64,000 nucleotides of DNA from Trichococcus sp. K1Tr. GTDB taxonomy: Bacteria; Bacillota; Bacilli; Lactobacillales; Aerococcaceae. A program made the translations under genes and the position numbers. Shown one piece after another: positions 25,589-34,985 of this stretch (position 1 is its first letter; the number at the start of each line of letters is the position of its first letter). The stretch lies in the NCBI RefSeq assembly GCF_028309625.1, contig NZ_JAQMHR010000007.1, forward strand, positions 86,241 to 150,240, written 5' to 3'. Below the pieces are notes generated by a model. The model did not search any database. It was not told the DNA's origin and saw only the letters and a list, made by a program, of their open reading frames with translations.

Positions 25589-25961
25589 ATTTTTTTTCTC
25601 CCTTAGAAACCGTCACTGTTCCCTTATAAAGGGCAGCATTCAGCTCTGATGATTCAACTTTAGATGTCACTTCAAAACCGGAGACCGTTTTAGGGCCTTC
25701 GTCCTCAATAAAGCTCAACGTATCACCCACACTCTCTGTCTCTGAATAGTAGGTAAGCAATTCGATTTGTTCTTGTGCGATAAAAGTTGCTTCATTGACG
25801 GCATCGGTCTTATTATTTATTTTTGCTGCTTGGATAAAAAAGGATAAAAAAGTTGTGATGATAAGCGACAGAAGCAGAATGGATGCCAACACCTCGACGA
25901 GCGTCATCCCTTCTTCTTCTGATAACATACCTTTCATTAGTTTTCTATACCAACATTTCAT
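25545..25961 (-). CDS. Minor pilin (PilV/GspI-like prepilin)
   Basis: A 138-residue prepilin with signal EEEG/MTLVEVLASILLLSLIITTF and the downstream pattern NEATFIAQEQIELL usual in PilV/GspI pseudopilins. It is the first gene of the pilus operon, 85 bases after the predicted transcription start. RBS AGAGGG nine bases before the ATG. Minor pilins of this kind prime pilus assembly. Confidence 0.83.
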   Translation of the reverse strand: MKCWYRKLMKGMLSEEEGMTLVEVLASILLLSLIITTFLSFFIQAAKINNKTDAVNEATFIAQEQIELLTYYSETESVGDTLSFIEDEGPKTVSGFEVTSKVESSELNAALYKGTVTVSKGEKKYAEMETLLSFRTAE

Positions 25962-26052
25962 TGTCTTCTTCCCTCTTTGGAAATATATTTATAAATACGG
26001 ACCGTTTTGCCAATCTCAGAATGCAACAATTTTGTTAAAAATGTTATTATTG

Positions 26053-26081
26053 AGTATATTATCTTAACGATTGACTGTCAA
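26053..26081 (-). promoter_or_regulatory. Promoter of the type IV pilus operon
   Basis: On the minus strand TTGACA (complement of 26076-26081), a 17-base spacer and TATACT (complement of 26053-26058). This is close to the sigma-A consensus. It sits in the divergent gap with the PAS-GGDEF gene. Confidence 0.8.
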
Positions 26082-26206
26082 TGATATTGAATTCATGGAA
26101 AACGATGCCCCTTCGTTGGAGCATACAGCCCCCATTTTACAACAAGACTATTCACAAATATGATGGTAAAATGGTTGTTATGGAGCATACTGACACGGAG
26201 GTTATC

Positions 26207-27190
26207 ATGAAGACAAATGAAACAGAGCAAAAGAGACTATTGGACGAAATTGCCTATTTGAAGCGTTTGAACAAGGAACTGAGCAGTCAATTATATGAAG
26301 ATGATTTCTCGAAATTCCCATGGTTGGGAAACCTGGGGCAGTGGTTTTGGGATTGCCAAAAAAATATTGTAACTTTCAATCCTTTGAAAGCAAGTGCGCT
26401 GGGGTATTCACAGGATGAAGTACCTGCAGAAACAGGATTTGAATTTTTCACAGAAAAGTTGCATCCTGAAGATTATGACACTGTGATGGATGAAATGCGT
26501 GCACACCTCAAAGGTTTAGTCCCTGTATGGGAAGTCAAGTATCGCATTCAAGCAAAGGACGGATCTTGGAAAGTTTTTTATGATCGCGGCAAAGTTACGC
26601 AATGGTCAGCCGATCATAAACCACTTTTCCTTGTAGGAAATGTGTTTGATATAACTGAAGACGAGAACCAGAAACGGGAACTGCTTCATAAATCGACTTT
26701 CTGGCGTGCACGGGCAGAAATTGATAGCCTGACCAAGTTGTACACACGGGCGGCATTGAATGAAAAGTTATCTTTTATTCATCAATATAGTCTTCTGAAC
26801 CATAAAAACTACTCTATTTTGTTATTGGATATTGATCACTTCAAAAACATAAATGATACCTACGGCCATTTGGTAGGTGATCAGGTATTGAACAGGTTCG
26901 GTCCTGTCCTCCGTTCCAACATTCGTGAAGTAGATATCGCTGCTCGATATGGCGGAGAAGAATTTTTGATTGTCTTCCCAGATTTAGGCAGGGAAAACGC
27001 CAGAATTATAGGTGAACGCATTCAGCAGAGCCTGAAAAATACTGATTTTCCCATCGAGCATGTGTTGACGATCAGCGCCGGCATCGCCTCAAGCCACGAA
27101 ACGCAAGATTTGATGGAACTCTTGGATCTTTCCGACAAGCGTCTCTACCACGCAAAAAATACTGGCCGAAATCGCATCATCCATTCCTGA
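26207..27190 (+). CDS. PAS-GGDEF diguanylate cyclase
   Basis: A 327-residue cytoplasmic protein: coiled N-terminus, PAS/PAC domain (about 30-155, LGQWFWDC to FDITEDENQK), then GGDEF (about 165-327). The active site is RYGGEEFLIVF and an inhibitory I-site REVD lies five residues before it, so it should be an active, feedback-inhibited c-di-GMP synthase. ATG 26207 was chosen because ACGGAGG lies five bases upstream; the longer frame has no ribosome site. It is divergent from the pilus operon with a 245-base shared gap. Confidence 0.9.
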   Translation: MKTNETEQKRLLDEIAYLKRLNKELSSQLYEDDFSKFPWLGNLGQWFWDCQKNIVTFNPLKASALGYSQDEVPAETGFEFFTEKLHPEDYDTVMDEMRAHLKGLVPVWEVKYRIQAKDGSWKVFYDRGKVTQWSADHKPLFLVGNVFDITEDENQKRELLHKSTFWRARAEIDSLTKLYTRAALNEKLSFIHQYSLLNHKNYSILLLDIDHFKNINDTYGHLVGDQVLNRFGPVLRSNIREVDIAARYGGEEFLIVFPDLGRENARIIGERIQQSLKNTDFPIEHVLTISAGIASSHETQDLMELLDLSDKRLYHAKNTGRNRIIHS

Positions 27191-27256
27191 TCGTTGTGTA
27201 CCCAAAAAGGGGGGTATCTCCTTATTTTAAATGGATCAAAGTGATCTTCAGCCTCA

Positions 27257-28753
27257 TTATTCTCCATAAAGAAGTACTTTTTCGATGAATACGGAGACAA
27301 CTTCAGGATCGAACTGGGATCCTGCGCATGCTCTTAATTCTTGAATAGCTTCTTCCATTGTTTTGCAGTCGGTATAGCTACGCCCACTGGTCATTGCATC
27401 ATATGAATCTGCAACTGCGATGATTCGGGAAGCTAAAGGAATGTCCTCTCCTTTCAATTTTTCTGGATAGCCTGATCCATCTACCCACTCATGATGGGAC
27501 AAGACAATCATCGCAACAGATGCGTATTCATCTACGGACCGAAGGATTTGGTACCCCGATTCAGGATGGCGTTTGATCTGCTCTAATTCTTTTTGAGTTA
27601 ATGAAGAGTCCTTATTGAGAATTTTTGACGGTATCGTGATTTTTCCGATATCATGCACTAAGGCAGCTTTCTTCACTAATTTTTGTAAGTATGGCTCAAG
27701 TCCCATTTTTTCTGCAATTTTCCCGGCATGGTCGGCAACATTTTCTGCGTGCGTCGGATCCCATTTCCTTAATAACCTAGGATTCGACTTGATACCTTCA
27801 ATAATCGAATTTTTGTGCTTCCGGCTTTTGCGCAACTTATCTTCGTACATCAATCTATCTGCTTCCAAAATGATATCTTCAACAGAGTCTTCTATCCCTG
27901 TCTTTGTTGCAACCCCTAATGAAATAGAAACCCATTCTGACGGGAATCTCCCGGAAATTTTTAAAGTATCGCTATTTTTTATTTTGTCAGCAAGTGAATA
28001 GGCAACATCATAAGGTGTGTATGGGAGCAACAACACAAACTCATCTCCACCATAACGGACAAAAATATCGCCTTCCCGTTGATAACTTAGCATTTTCTCT
28101 GAAATCGTGCGTAACAATTCATCCCCTTGATCATGCCCATAAGAGTCATTGATCAGTTTCAAACCATTCAGATCAACAAAAATGACGCTAAGAGGCAGTT
28201 GATAGGGCAGAACCATCGCCTCGGATGAAGACTGGATAAAGCTGCGCTGATACATCCCTGTTAATGTATCCCTGTTATGATAGAACTCAAGTTTTTCCCG
28301 CGTCATAATCAGATCTGAGATATCGCGTCCTGATGCATAGATACTATTCTCAAAAACTTTCACACGCCACTCATAATAACGGACTACCCCCTTATGGTTC
28401 AGGACTCGGTTGACAAATTTATCAAGCCCGCCATCTTTCACTGACTCACTGATGGCAAATTTTGTGGCATATAAATCATCCTTTACGATGATCTCAAAAA
28501 TACTCTTGCCAATCATCTGCGAATCATTGTAACCCAATGATTCGCGCCACGTCCGATTGCTTTTAATGATTATTCCATTGAATGAACAAATACAGAATAA
28601 ATCTTTTGTCACTGAGATATAGCGCTGAAGCTCGATGTTTTCCTCCCTCAGATTATTTTCTGTTTGATTTCCAACTGAGCTGTCCTCATGGGGATCAGTC
28701 TCAATTACCGAGTCAAGTTTACCCAGGTTATTTTCTTGAAATCCATCTACCAT
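27257..28753 (-). CDS. PAS-GGDEF-HD-GYP protein
   Basis: A 498-residue cytoplasmic protein with PAS (about 38-150), GGDEF (160-310) and HD-GYP (320-495). The cyclase site is RYGGDEFVLLL with I-site REGD five residues before it. The HD-GYP site is also complete: HDIGK, HPESGYQIL, SHHEWVDGSGYP. It could therefore both make and break c-di-GMP, with PAS deciding the balance. RBS AAAGGAGG. The next gene toward lower coordinates is the plus-strand PAS-GGDEF; the two converge with a 66-base gap. Confidence 0.92.
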   Translation of the reverse strand: MVDGFQENNLGKLDSVIETDPHEDSSVGNQTENNLREENIELQRYISVTKDLFCICSFNGIIIKSNRTWRESLGYNDSQMIGKSIFEIIVKDDLYATKFAISESVKDGGLDKFVNRVLNHKGVVRYYEWRVKVFENSIYASGRDISDLIMTREKLEFYHNRDTLTGMYQRSFIQSSSEAMVLPYQLPLSVIFVDLNGLKLINDSYGHDQGDELLRTISEKMLSYQREGDIFVRYGGDEFVLLLPYTPYDVAYSLADKIKNSDTLKISGRFPSEWVSISLGVATKTGIEDSVEDIILEADRLMYEDKLRKSRKHKNSIIEGIKSNPRLLRKWDPTHAENVADHAGKIAEKMGLEPYLQKLVKKAALVHDIGKITIPSKILNKDSSLTQKELEQIKRHPESGYQILRSVDEYASVAMIVLSHHEWVDGSGYPEKLKGEDIPLASRIIAVADSYDAMTSGRSYTDCKTMEEAIQELRACAGSQFDPEVVSVFIEKVLLYGE

Positions 28754-28820
28754 TTTATCCTCCTTTAATTACTTTCCCGGTGCATTCAAGTTATGCTTTT
28801 GTCCCCTTTACTGAGCCAAT

Positions 28821-31088
28821 TCATCGCTGTATGTCACTTTCGTAACGTCTTAAAAAGTTAATGGCACTCTCTTCCGGTAAGGGTTTGCTAAGAAGATAGC
28901 CTTGGATGATATCGCACCCATATTTTTTCAGGTACGCCTTTTGCTGTTCGTCCTCTACGCCCTCTGCTACAACGCTTAAACCAATTTTATGGGCCATAGA
29001 GATAATGTCTGAAATGACCAGGTTTTTTTCAGATGTGTGGCTTATCTTACCGATAAAGAACCGATCGATTTTTACGGCATCTATATTCAGTTCAGCAAAT
29101 GTGGAAAAAGATGAATAACCGGTCCCAAAATCATCCAGCGAAATGGCTATGCCCATTTTTTTGATTTCCTCTAAACTTTCGTTGATCTGGCTATAATGGC
29201 TGAGCAACACCGTTTCTGTGATCTCGAATTCCAGCGACTTCCTGATATTTTCTGTTAAAAAGTGTTTTTGTCGCAAATTTCCCACAAAGTCTTCTCGAAG
29301 CAATTGAATGCCGGAGATATTTACTGCTACAGTCGTTTCGTGAAAACCTTCGTCCTGGATTCGTCTTAAAAAATTACATGCAAGCTCGATGATGTGATTC
29401 CCTAAATCATAGATCACTAAATTCTCCTCGGCTAAAGAAATAAATTCATCTGGAGTTACCTGGCCTAGATTTTCAATTCGAAGCCTAGCCAGCGCTTCGA
29501 AACCAATGACTTTATCTTTCATCAAGTCGAGCTTAGGTTGGAATTCCAGGTAAAAAGATTCGTTATCTTTACCTTCAATGACTTCCCGCAATACTTTTAC
29601 AATTTTATCTTGCCGCAAGAGTCGTTTCTCCATATCTTCGTTAAAGAAAGCCACCTGATCCGTTGAACTATCCTTGATATGAGAAAGTGTCAGAGTTGCA
29701 TCCTGCAGAATTTTATCCGTTGAGGTATGTCTATCTTTAATCTCCACTATAGCTATTTGAATATCCACATACTGATGTTCCGTTCCTTCCACAATCGGAT
29801 TCTCAAAAATGTGCATAAGTTTATCAGCGAATGCTCTCAGTTCCCGCTGGTCTGCGTAATCATCAAGCACTAATATGAATCTGTCTCCGTCAAACCTGAA
29901 AAATAAGTCTTCCGAATCCAATAATGTCCTGACTTTAACTGCAATCTGTTTTAGTACCTCATCTCCATATAAAAATCCGTAGGTGATGTTCAGTGTTTTA
30001 AAATTAACGAAATTGAGAAGCAACACCGCTTTATTTCTTCTGTATGGATTTCGTAGGACTTGATTGAGATACTCCGTAAGATATTTGCTGTTACGAAGCC
30101 CCGTAAGCTCATCATAGTAAGCAATTTTGATGTTGGACTTATTTTTCCGATAAGCATAATAGAGGATGCACCCCGTTATACTAATAACAATTAAGGAGAC
30201 TGTAATCGCGTAACGAAACATTTGAGTAATTTTAGCATCCACTTTATCGGTGGGCCAATGTATCAACAACGACCCTATTTTTTCATTTTCGACAAATATA
30301 GGTACAGAAACTCTAAAAAATGAGGATCCATTTAATTCATCTCTATGTACAATCGATTCATTTCCATCCATTTCCGCGCGAATATCTTTAACATCGATTG
30401 TGCTGCCTATATAGTTCGGAAGACTGCTCGCAAGGATTTCGTACTTCGTGTCGACAAAGAACACGTGTTTTACATCTCCCCTGTTTGAAATATCACTTAA
30501 TAATTTTGTGATTTCAAACGCCCCAATGAAATCTTGTATACTTTCTGCCAGAATCCCTAATTGTACAAATCCACCCGTCCCATCTTTAACATAGCCAAAT
30601 TTATAGTAAACGCCATTCTCGGTGTCCGGACGGACGTCTTCCACCAGCATAGTCTGATCGCTCATCATGAAATCATGAACCGGATGTCCTTCATATGCTT
30701 GCCACCCGATAAATTCTTCGTCAGTGCTATTTGTAATGACTCCCTCATTGTTGTACAAGTGTATTTCATCCACATTGAACGTTTGGGAAATACTATCCAA
30801 CACCTCATTATTATCCTTATTTTCAATAAGCATGACTGCTTGACTTGCTATCATTATTTTTTCATCCAAAAGTTCCGTAATGATTTCATAGGCTTCGCTT
30901 GTATGAGTCAAACTGTGTGAATAGCTGTTTGCAATTTCTAAAGTCGTCTCTTCAAGCTGATTATACTGTTCATCAATTCGATTTTTGACTGTTAAAGCTG
31001 TCAAAATCGAAAAACCTATCGATATCATCAAAAAGGGTATCAAGAAATAGGTTACTTCTACCTTCTTTAATTTGTCTCTTCCCAACAC
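28821..31088 (-). CDS. Membrane sensor GGDEF-EAL phosphodiesterase with degenerate GGDEF
   Basis: A 755-residue protein: membrane helix (about 13-35), extracytoplasmic Cache-like sensor (36-285), second helix (290-312), GGDEF (330-480) and EAL (495-750). The cyclase signature is degraded to FRFDGDRF and has no I-site. The EAL domain keeps FEALARL, the EITE Glu, DDFGTGYSS, VKIDRFF and AEGVE, so it should hydrolyse c-di-GMP. The start is GTG behind GGGGG. The extracellular domain suggests an outside signal controls hydrolysis. Confidence 0.9.
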   Translation of the reverse strand: MLGRDKLKKVEVTYFLIPFLMISIGFSILTALTVKNRIDEQYNQLEETTLEIANSYSHSLTHTSEAYEIITELLDEKIMIASQAVMLIENKDNNEVLDSISQTFNVDEIHLYNNEGVITNSTDEEFIGWQAYEGHPVHDFMMSDQTMLVEDVRPDTENGVYYKFGYVKDGTGGFVQLGILAESIQDFIGAFEITKLLSDISNRGDVKHVFFVDTKYEILASSLPNYIGSTIDVKDIRAEMDGNESIVHRDELNGSSFFRVSVPIFVENEKIGSLLIHWPTDKVDAKITQMFRYAITVSLIVISITGCILYYAYRKNKSNIKIAYYDELTGLRNSKYLTEYLNQVLRNPYRRNKAVLLLNFVNFKTLNITYGFLYGDEVLKQIAVKVRTLLDSEDLFFRFDGDRFILVLDDYADQRELRAFADKLMHIFENPIVEGTEHQYVDIQIAIVEIKDRHTSTDKILQDATLTLSHIKDSSTDQVAFFNEDMEKRLLRQDKIVKVLREVIEGKDNESFYLEFQPKLDLMKDKVIGFEALARLRIENLGQVTPDEFISLAEENLVIYDLGNHIIELACNFLRRIQDEGFHETTVAVNISGIQLLREDFVGNLRQKHFLTENIRKSLEFEITETVLLSHYSQINESLEEIKKMGIAISLDDFGTGYSSFSTFAELNIDAVKIDRFFIGKISHTSEKNLVISDIISMAHKIGLSVVAEGVEDEQQKAYLKKYGCDIIQGYLLSKPLPEESAINFLRRYESDIQR

Positions 31089-31258
31089 ACAACCCCCGAT
31101 AACACTTATTGCACTCTTTTTTCCGAATCGGCCATTTGAATAGCAGCGATATCAATTATTCTCCGACTATTACTAAAATGATTATATCATCTTATTTAAA
31201 AACCCATGGTAACAATATTGATTATTTTCATTTTCAGGAAGTTAAAATCAGCATATCG

Positions 31259-31303
31259 AAAAACAGCCACAAAGTTGTCTTATCAACATTTGTGGCTGTT
31301 TTT
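31259..31303. terminator. Strong hairpin terminator after the 31403 GGDEF gene
   Basis: A perfect 15-bp stem AAAAACAGCCACAAA/TTTGTGGCTGTTTTT with an inner GTTG/CAAC pair. It has T-runs in both directions, and lies in the 314-base gap between two minus-strand genes, which holds no other feature I can support. Confidence 0.9.
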
Positions 31304-31402
31304 AACGGAAATACACAGAGGCCGATTATACGTTAGTTTGTAATCCTTACTTATCGCAAACAAAGTCATGATTTTCTTTTACAATCAATGACTGCTTTGT
31401 TG

Positions 31403-32452
31403 TTAAAGCGGGAAAGAAACAATAACTTTGTTTCTGCCGCCTTTTTTGGCTTTATAAAGAGCCAAATCAGCTCGCTTGAGCGTTTTATTCAATGTTTCCT
31501 CTGTGTGACTGTGGGCTACTCCCACAGATATTGTAATGTTTACCGGTTCACCTGTAGTTATGAAGAAACTCCTGTGGGCGATTATTTCCTGCAAATCATT
31601 AATGAACTCCTCAGCTTTACTGGGGTTTGAGTTGTCGATGATTACGGCGAACTCTTCACCACCGATTCTGTAGAAGGCTGTCCCAGGAGCCGCAAGCTCA
31701 TTGAACACCTGCGCCATCTGTTTTAAAAGCACATCCCCACTGTCATGTCCAAAGCTATCGTTAAAGTTCTTAAAATGATCGATATCAACCACTGCCAGTG
31801 TTACTGGTTTCTTTTCTCGCTCCACTTCCATCAGATTGTTGTTGAACGTGCGCACATTCTTGAGCGTAGTCAGAGGATCGGTGCTGGCAGATACAATCAA
31901 ACTATACAGATCCGACATAAAATAATGCATGACGAAAGTTGTGGCATACCCGAAAGTAAACAGAATAACGCTTATCCCCAGCACGAGTGCTTTATCAGCT
32001 ATCAGGTGATTGGTAATCGCAATTGAAGTGATGAGAGAATAAGTGACCAAGACAAGCAATTGAGTCAGATCATTCAACTTATCCTGGGTATAATGGATTA
32101 TCAACGGCAATGTGACTGCCAGCAAAATGCTGACGATCAAGTTGATTTGGGCAATGTCAGTACTGCCCCACACAAACCTGATAATCCCTAACAAAAGGAT
32201 ACTCGAGCTGGTTATTTTCCAATCCATATATTTAGCAGAGAAACAAAACATCAGAAATCTGAAATCATATCTTAACCCCAGAATAACTGTAGAAAAGCTT
32301 AACAAAACGATTCCTAACAGAACTTCAAATAAAATACATTTCATGAAATAGGCTATTTTCGTATTGTTTTGATTTGATAACCCCATCTTGCTCTTCAAAT
32401 AGAAATAAACAGCCATAAACATAATTCCAATATTTGCCAGTAGACTAACCAT
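31403..32452 (-). CDS. Membrane GGDEF diguanylate cyclase 1 (six-helix sensor)
   Basis: A 349-residue protein: about six membrane helices (1-190) resembling the 5TMR-LYT-type sensor, then GGDEF (195-349) with YRIGGEEFAVII at about residue 275. No RxxD I-site is present before it, so feedback inhibition is not expected. RBS AAGGAG six bases before the ATG. It is clearly paralogous to the protein encoded at 33933-34985. A promoter like that of the other copy lies 150 bases upstream. Confidence 0.9.
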   Translation of the reverse strand: MVSLLANIGIMFMAVYFYLKSKMGLSNQNNTKIAYFMKCILFEVLLGIVLLSFSTVILGLRYDFRFLMFCFSAKYMDWKITSSSILLLGIIRFVWGSTDIAQINLIVSILLAVTLPLIIHYTQDKLNDLTQLLVLVTYSLITSIAITNHLIADKALVLGISVILFTFGYATTFVMHYFMSDLYSLIVSASTDPLTTLKNVRTFNNNLMEVEREKKPVTLAVVDIDHFKNFNDSFGHDSGDVLLKQMAQVFNELAAPGTAFYRIGGEEFAVIIDNSNPSKAEEFINDLQEIIAHRSFFITTGEPVNITISVGVAHSHTEETLNKTLKRADLALYKAKKGGRNKVIVSFPL

Positions 32453-32862
32453 CGTGTGCTCCTTACATACATGCTAAATAGAAACGAGTTACTGTGCTTT
32501 TTAAACCTTAAACCATGATGTAAAGTTTAAGTATAAATAACCTCAGAACAAATGTTTGATTAGAACGAATATCTTTTTTTAAACAGTAATATCTTGCTTA
32601 TTATAACTTACTTATTTCATATTGTGTAATGTTTAAATTATTGAAAACTTTTACATTCTCAAAAAAAACAATATTGTATTCCATATCAGCTTAACTTTTT
32701 TTTTTTTTGACCGATATAATAAATTAGTTTTGAATTTCAGGAAAAAATCTCAGCTTTGCACAAGAACAAATACATTCGAATAGTAATTGGATATAATTTA
32801 TTTTAATCACTGCACTTGTTTTTCACTAGTTAATTTGCAGTGATTGTAAAGGGGGAAAGTGA
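32453..32862. other. Divergent regulatory region of GGDEF 1 and EAL 1
   Basis: 410 AT-rich bases. About 200 of these are recognisably similar to the region upstream of the second EAL gene (48500-48747), including ACTTACTTATTTCATATT and CAGAACAAATGTTT. It contains a poly-T tract at 32698-32708. Confidence 0.7.
32600..32629 (-). promoter_or_regulatory. Predicted promoter of GGDEF 1
   Basis: On the minus strand TTACAC (complement of 32624-32629), an 18-base spacer and TATAAT (complement of 32600-32605). The same arrangement occurs at 35115-35144 and 48643-48672. Confidence 0.6.
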
Positions 32863-33567
32863 GTGGATGATACGCAAAAGTTGTTAGATGATTTATACAT
32901 AGTGTGCCAGCCAATCATGCTGTGTTCAAATACAAATGTTATCGATGGGTACGAAATTTTATTAAGATCAAAAAAACAACCTGGTTTCCCTGAGAAAATG
33001 TTTTCGTGGTTCATCGAAGAGGACCAACGCAATTGCAAATTGATGGCTTATTATTCGAAGGAACTCAAAAAATTAATGGATGCCCACAGTAACATCAAAC
33101 TATCGCTGAACCTGCATCCAAAACAATTAAAGCATCCCTCAACTTGGGATTTTTTGGATACTATTTCATTGATGAAAAAAAATGTTTCAATCGAATTGAC
33201 TGAGCATTACTGCGAATTTGATCCAGTTGATGGAGCGGATAATCTCCAAAGCTATATCTCAGAATTGAAGAATACAGGGCTTTCCTTAGCGATTGATGAT
33301 GTAGGGACTGGCCAAAACAACTTTGAATTAGTAACAAGTAATATCCAAAACATTTCCACTATAAAATTCTCACTGTTGAAGTTTCGAAACCTAAATGAGA
33401 ATGTTTTGTTCAATTTCTTGAACAGCTGGTTTTTTTTGTCCCAAAAGTATCAACTTAAAATGATTGTCGAAGGAATTGAATCGGAAAGCCTCAGCAATGA
33501 GCTTAAAAATTTGGGTATGGTTTATCAGCAAGGCTATTTCCACGGGAAAGGCCAAGTGTTGGTTTGA
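32863..33567 (+). CDS. Stand-alone divergent EAL-domain protein 1
   Basis: A 234-residue protein made only of an EAL fold. Recognisable motifs: YEILLRS for EAL, LNLHPKQL with Asn, IELTEH with Glu, AIDDVGTG, IKFSLLKF and VEGIES. Loop 6, normally DFGTGYSS, reads DVGTGQNN, and the KxD motif has Ser in place of Asp. It may be a weak phosphodiesterase or a c-di-GMP-binding or protein-binding EAL like YdiV. The start is GTG behind GGGGGAAA, supported by the ATG at the same place in its paralog at 48748. Confidence 0.85.
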   Translation: MDDTQKLLDDLYIVCQPIMLCSNTNVIDGYEILLRSKKQPGFPEKMFSWFIEEDQRNCKLMAYYSKELKKLMDAHSNIKLSLNLHPKQLKHPSTWDFLDTISLMKKNVSIELTEHYCEFDPVDGADNLQSYISELKNTGLSLAIDDVGTGQNNFELVTSNIQNISTIKFSLLKFRNLNENVLFNFLNSWFFLSQKYQLKMIVEGIESESLSNELKNLGMVYQQGYFHGKGQVLV

Positions 33568-33579
33568 ATTTCCCCATCC

Positions 33580-33617
33580 AGCTCAGCCCGGCTTTCGTCG
33601 GGTTGGGCTGTTTTTTT
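33580..33617 (+). terminator. Terminator of EAL 1
   Basis: An 11-bp imperfect stem (AGCTCAGCCCG with CGGGTTGGGCT) followed by GTTTTTTT, 13 bases after the EAL 1 stop codon. Confidence 0.85.
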
Positions 33618-33822
33618 GCGGCCGGATAAGCCGGGCCAGACATTTTTGGTGTTCTCTCCTCCGATGAGCGGCACCTTCGTCGTAGTTGGTGCCGTCTTCT
33701 TAGGCTGTGCTCCGGGGAGGGTTCCCTCGTCGGAGATGGTGTACCACTTCCAGTGTTACCTCCGAGGACGCACGGCTTCGCCGGAGGTAGGATGCCCTCA
33801 CAGGCTGGTCCCACCTGCCAAA
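33611..33822. repeat. GC-rich hairpin repeat, copy 2
   Basis: Same module order as at 49498: GCGGCCGG...CCGGGCC, CTCCGATGAGCGGCACC, CTCCGGGGAGGGTTCCCTCGTCGGAG and ACCTCCGAGGAC...TTCGCCGGAGGT. It directly follows the EAL 1 terminator. Confidence 0.85.
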
Positions 33823-33872
33823 CATACATCCAGCTAATCAAACTCACTAATCACAAAAAGTTCCCAAAACAA

Positions 33873-33901
33873 ATCCCCGATGAGAAACTCTCACCGGGGA
33901 T
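33873..33901 (-). terminator. Hairpin terminator of GGDEF 2
   Basis: Stem ATCCCCGATGAG/CTCACCGGGGAT around a short loop. It is followed on the minus strand by a T-rich TTTGTTTTGGG. It belongs to a set of very similar 3' hairpins (41588, 44285, 50455). Confidence 0.7.
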
Positions 33902-33932
33902 AAGGTAATTTATTCATTTTTTTGTTCGTTTG

Positions 33933-34985
33933 CTAGTGCGGCAGAGCTATCATTACTTTATTCCTGCCGTTTCTTTTAGCCTGATACAAGGCGTTATCTG
34001 CCCTTTTAAGGGTTTTTTTCAATGATTCTTTTTTACGGCGATGCGCTACACCTGCTGATATGGTGAGGGCTATCGGGTCTCCTGATGTTGCAAAAAAAAC
34101 TTTTTCCTCAATCGTTTGCTGAAGGTGTCGCACAAAATTTTCTGCATCGGTTGGCTGAGTGTTTTCGAGGATGAGCGCAAATTCCTCCCCACCGATTCTG
34201 TAAAATGTTGTCTCCGCAATTGTTTGATCATTGAATACATCCGCCAACTGTCTCAAGGTCGCATCTCCACTATCATGTCCGAAGCAATCATTGTAGTCCT
34301 TAAAATAATCGATATCTATGACAGCCATTGTCACCGATTTATCTTTCTTCTGCTCTACTGCAGTCATCTCTCTATGGAACGTACGCACATTTTTAAGCCC
34401 TGTCAGATGATCGGTGCTGGCGGAAATAATCAGATAGTAGAGGTCAAAAACAAAATGATGCATGGTATAGATGCTCCCATAACCGACCACAATCATCACC
34501 AGACTTATATAGATAGCCTGTGATTTATCAGCTATCAAATAATTGGAAAGCAAAATGGTTGGCCACATGCAGTAGCTGACCAAAATATACAACTGCGTCA
34601 GGCTATTCCACTTATTCTGGATAAAAGCTGCAATGAGTGGCAAAGAGGCTGCCAGAACAATGCTTGCAAGCAAATTCATCTGCGCGACCTGATCATTTCC
34701 CCACCCAAATCTTAAGACAGCCAATAAAACAATACTCGAACTGGTCACTTTCCAATCCAAGTATTTCGCAGAAAAACAAAATAAAAGAAATCTGAAATCA
34801 TATCTTAAGCCATCTACAACTGTGGAAAAGCTCATCAAAATGAAGCCCACCAACACTTCCAACAAAATGCTGTTGATGATATCGGATTTATTCCCTCCAT
34901 CCTGATCATGCCAACCAGAGCTGGTCCTCATATAAAAATATACAGCCATTAACATGATGCCTACGTTTGCCAGTATATTAACCAT
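33933..34985 (-). CDS. Membrane GGDEF diguanylate cyclase 2 (six-helix sensor)
   Basis: A 350-residue paralog of the 31403 protein, with the same six-helix N-terminal sensor (1-190) and GGDEF domain (200-350). The active-site motif is YRIGGEEFALIL, and there is no I-site. The final residues NALYQAKRNGRNKV are typical of the GGDEF end. ATG 34985 has AGGGAG six bases upstream and matches the paralog start. Probably an active cyclase. The two paralogs presumably respond to related signals. Confidence 0.9.
   Translation of the reverse strand: MVNILANVGIMLMAVYFYMRTSSGWHDQDGGNKSDIINSILLEVLVGFILMSFSTVVDGLRYDFRFLLFCFSAKYLDWKVTSSSIVLLAVLRFGWGNDQVAQMNLLASIVLAASLPLIAAFIQNKWNSLTQLYILVSYCMWPTILLSNYLIADKSQAIYISLVMIVVGYGSIYTMHHFVFDLYYLIISASTDHLTGLKNVRTFHREMTAVEQKKDKSVTMAVIDIDYFKDYNDCFGHDSGDATLRQLADVFNDQTIAETTFYRIGGEEFALILENTQPTDAENFVRHLQQTIEEKVFFATSGDPIALTISAGVAHRRKKESLKKTLKRADNALYQAKRNGRNKVMIALPH

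Noticed and set aside
16498..25961. ComG competence pseudopilus operon
   Set aside because: Presence of PilM, PilN, PilO, PilT and an in-operon prepilin peptidase, and gene order, fit a type IV pilus instead.
32453..32862. c-di-GMP riboswitch upstream of the EAL and cyclase genes
   Set aside because: I could not find the conserved GEMM-I or GEMM-II core sequences; the conserved parts look like promoter elements.
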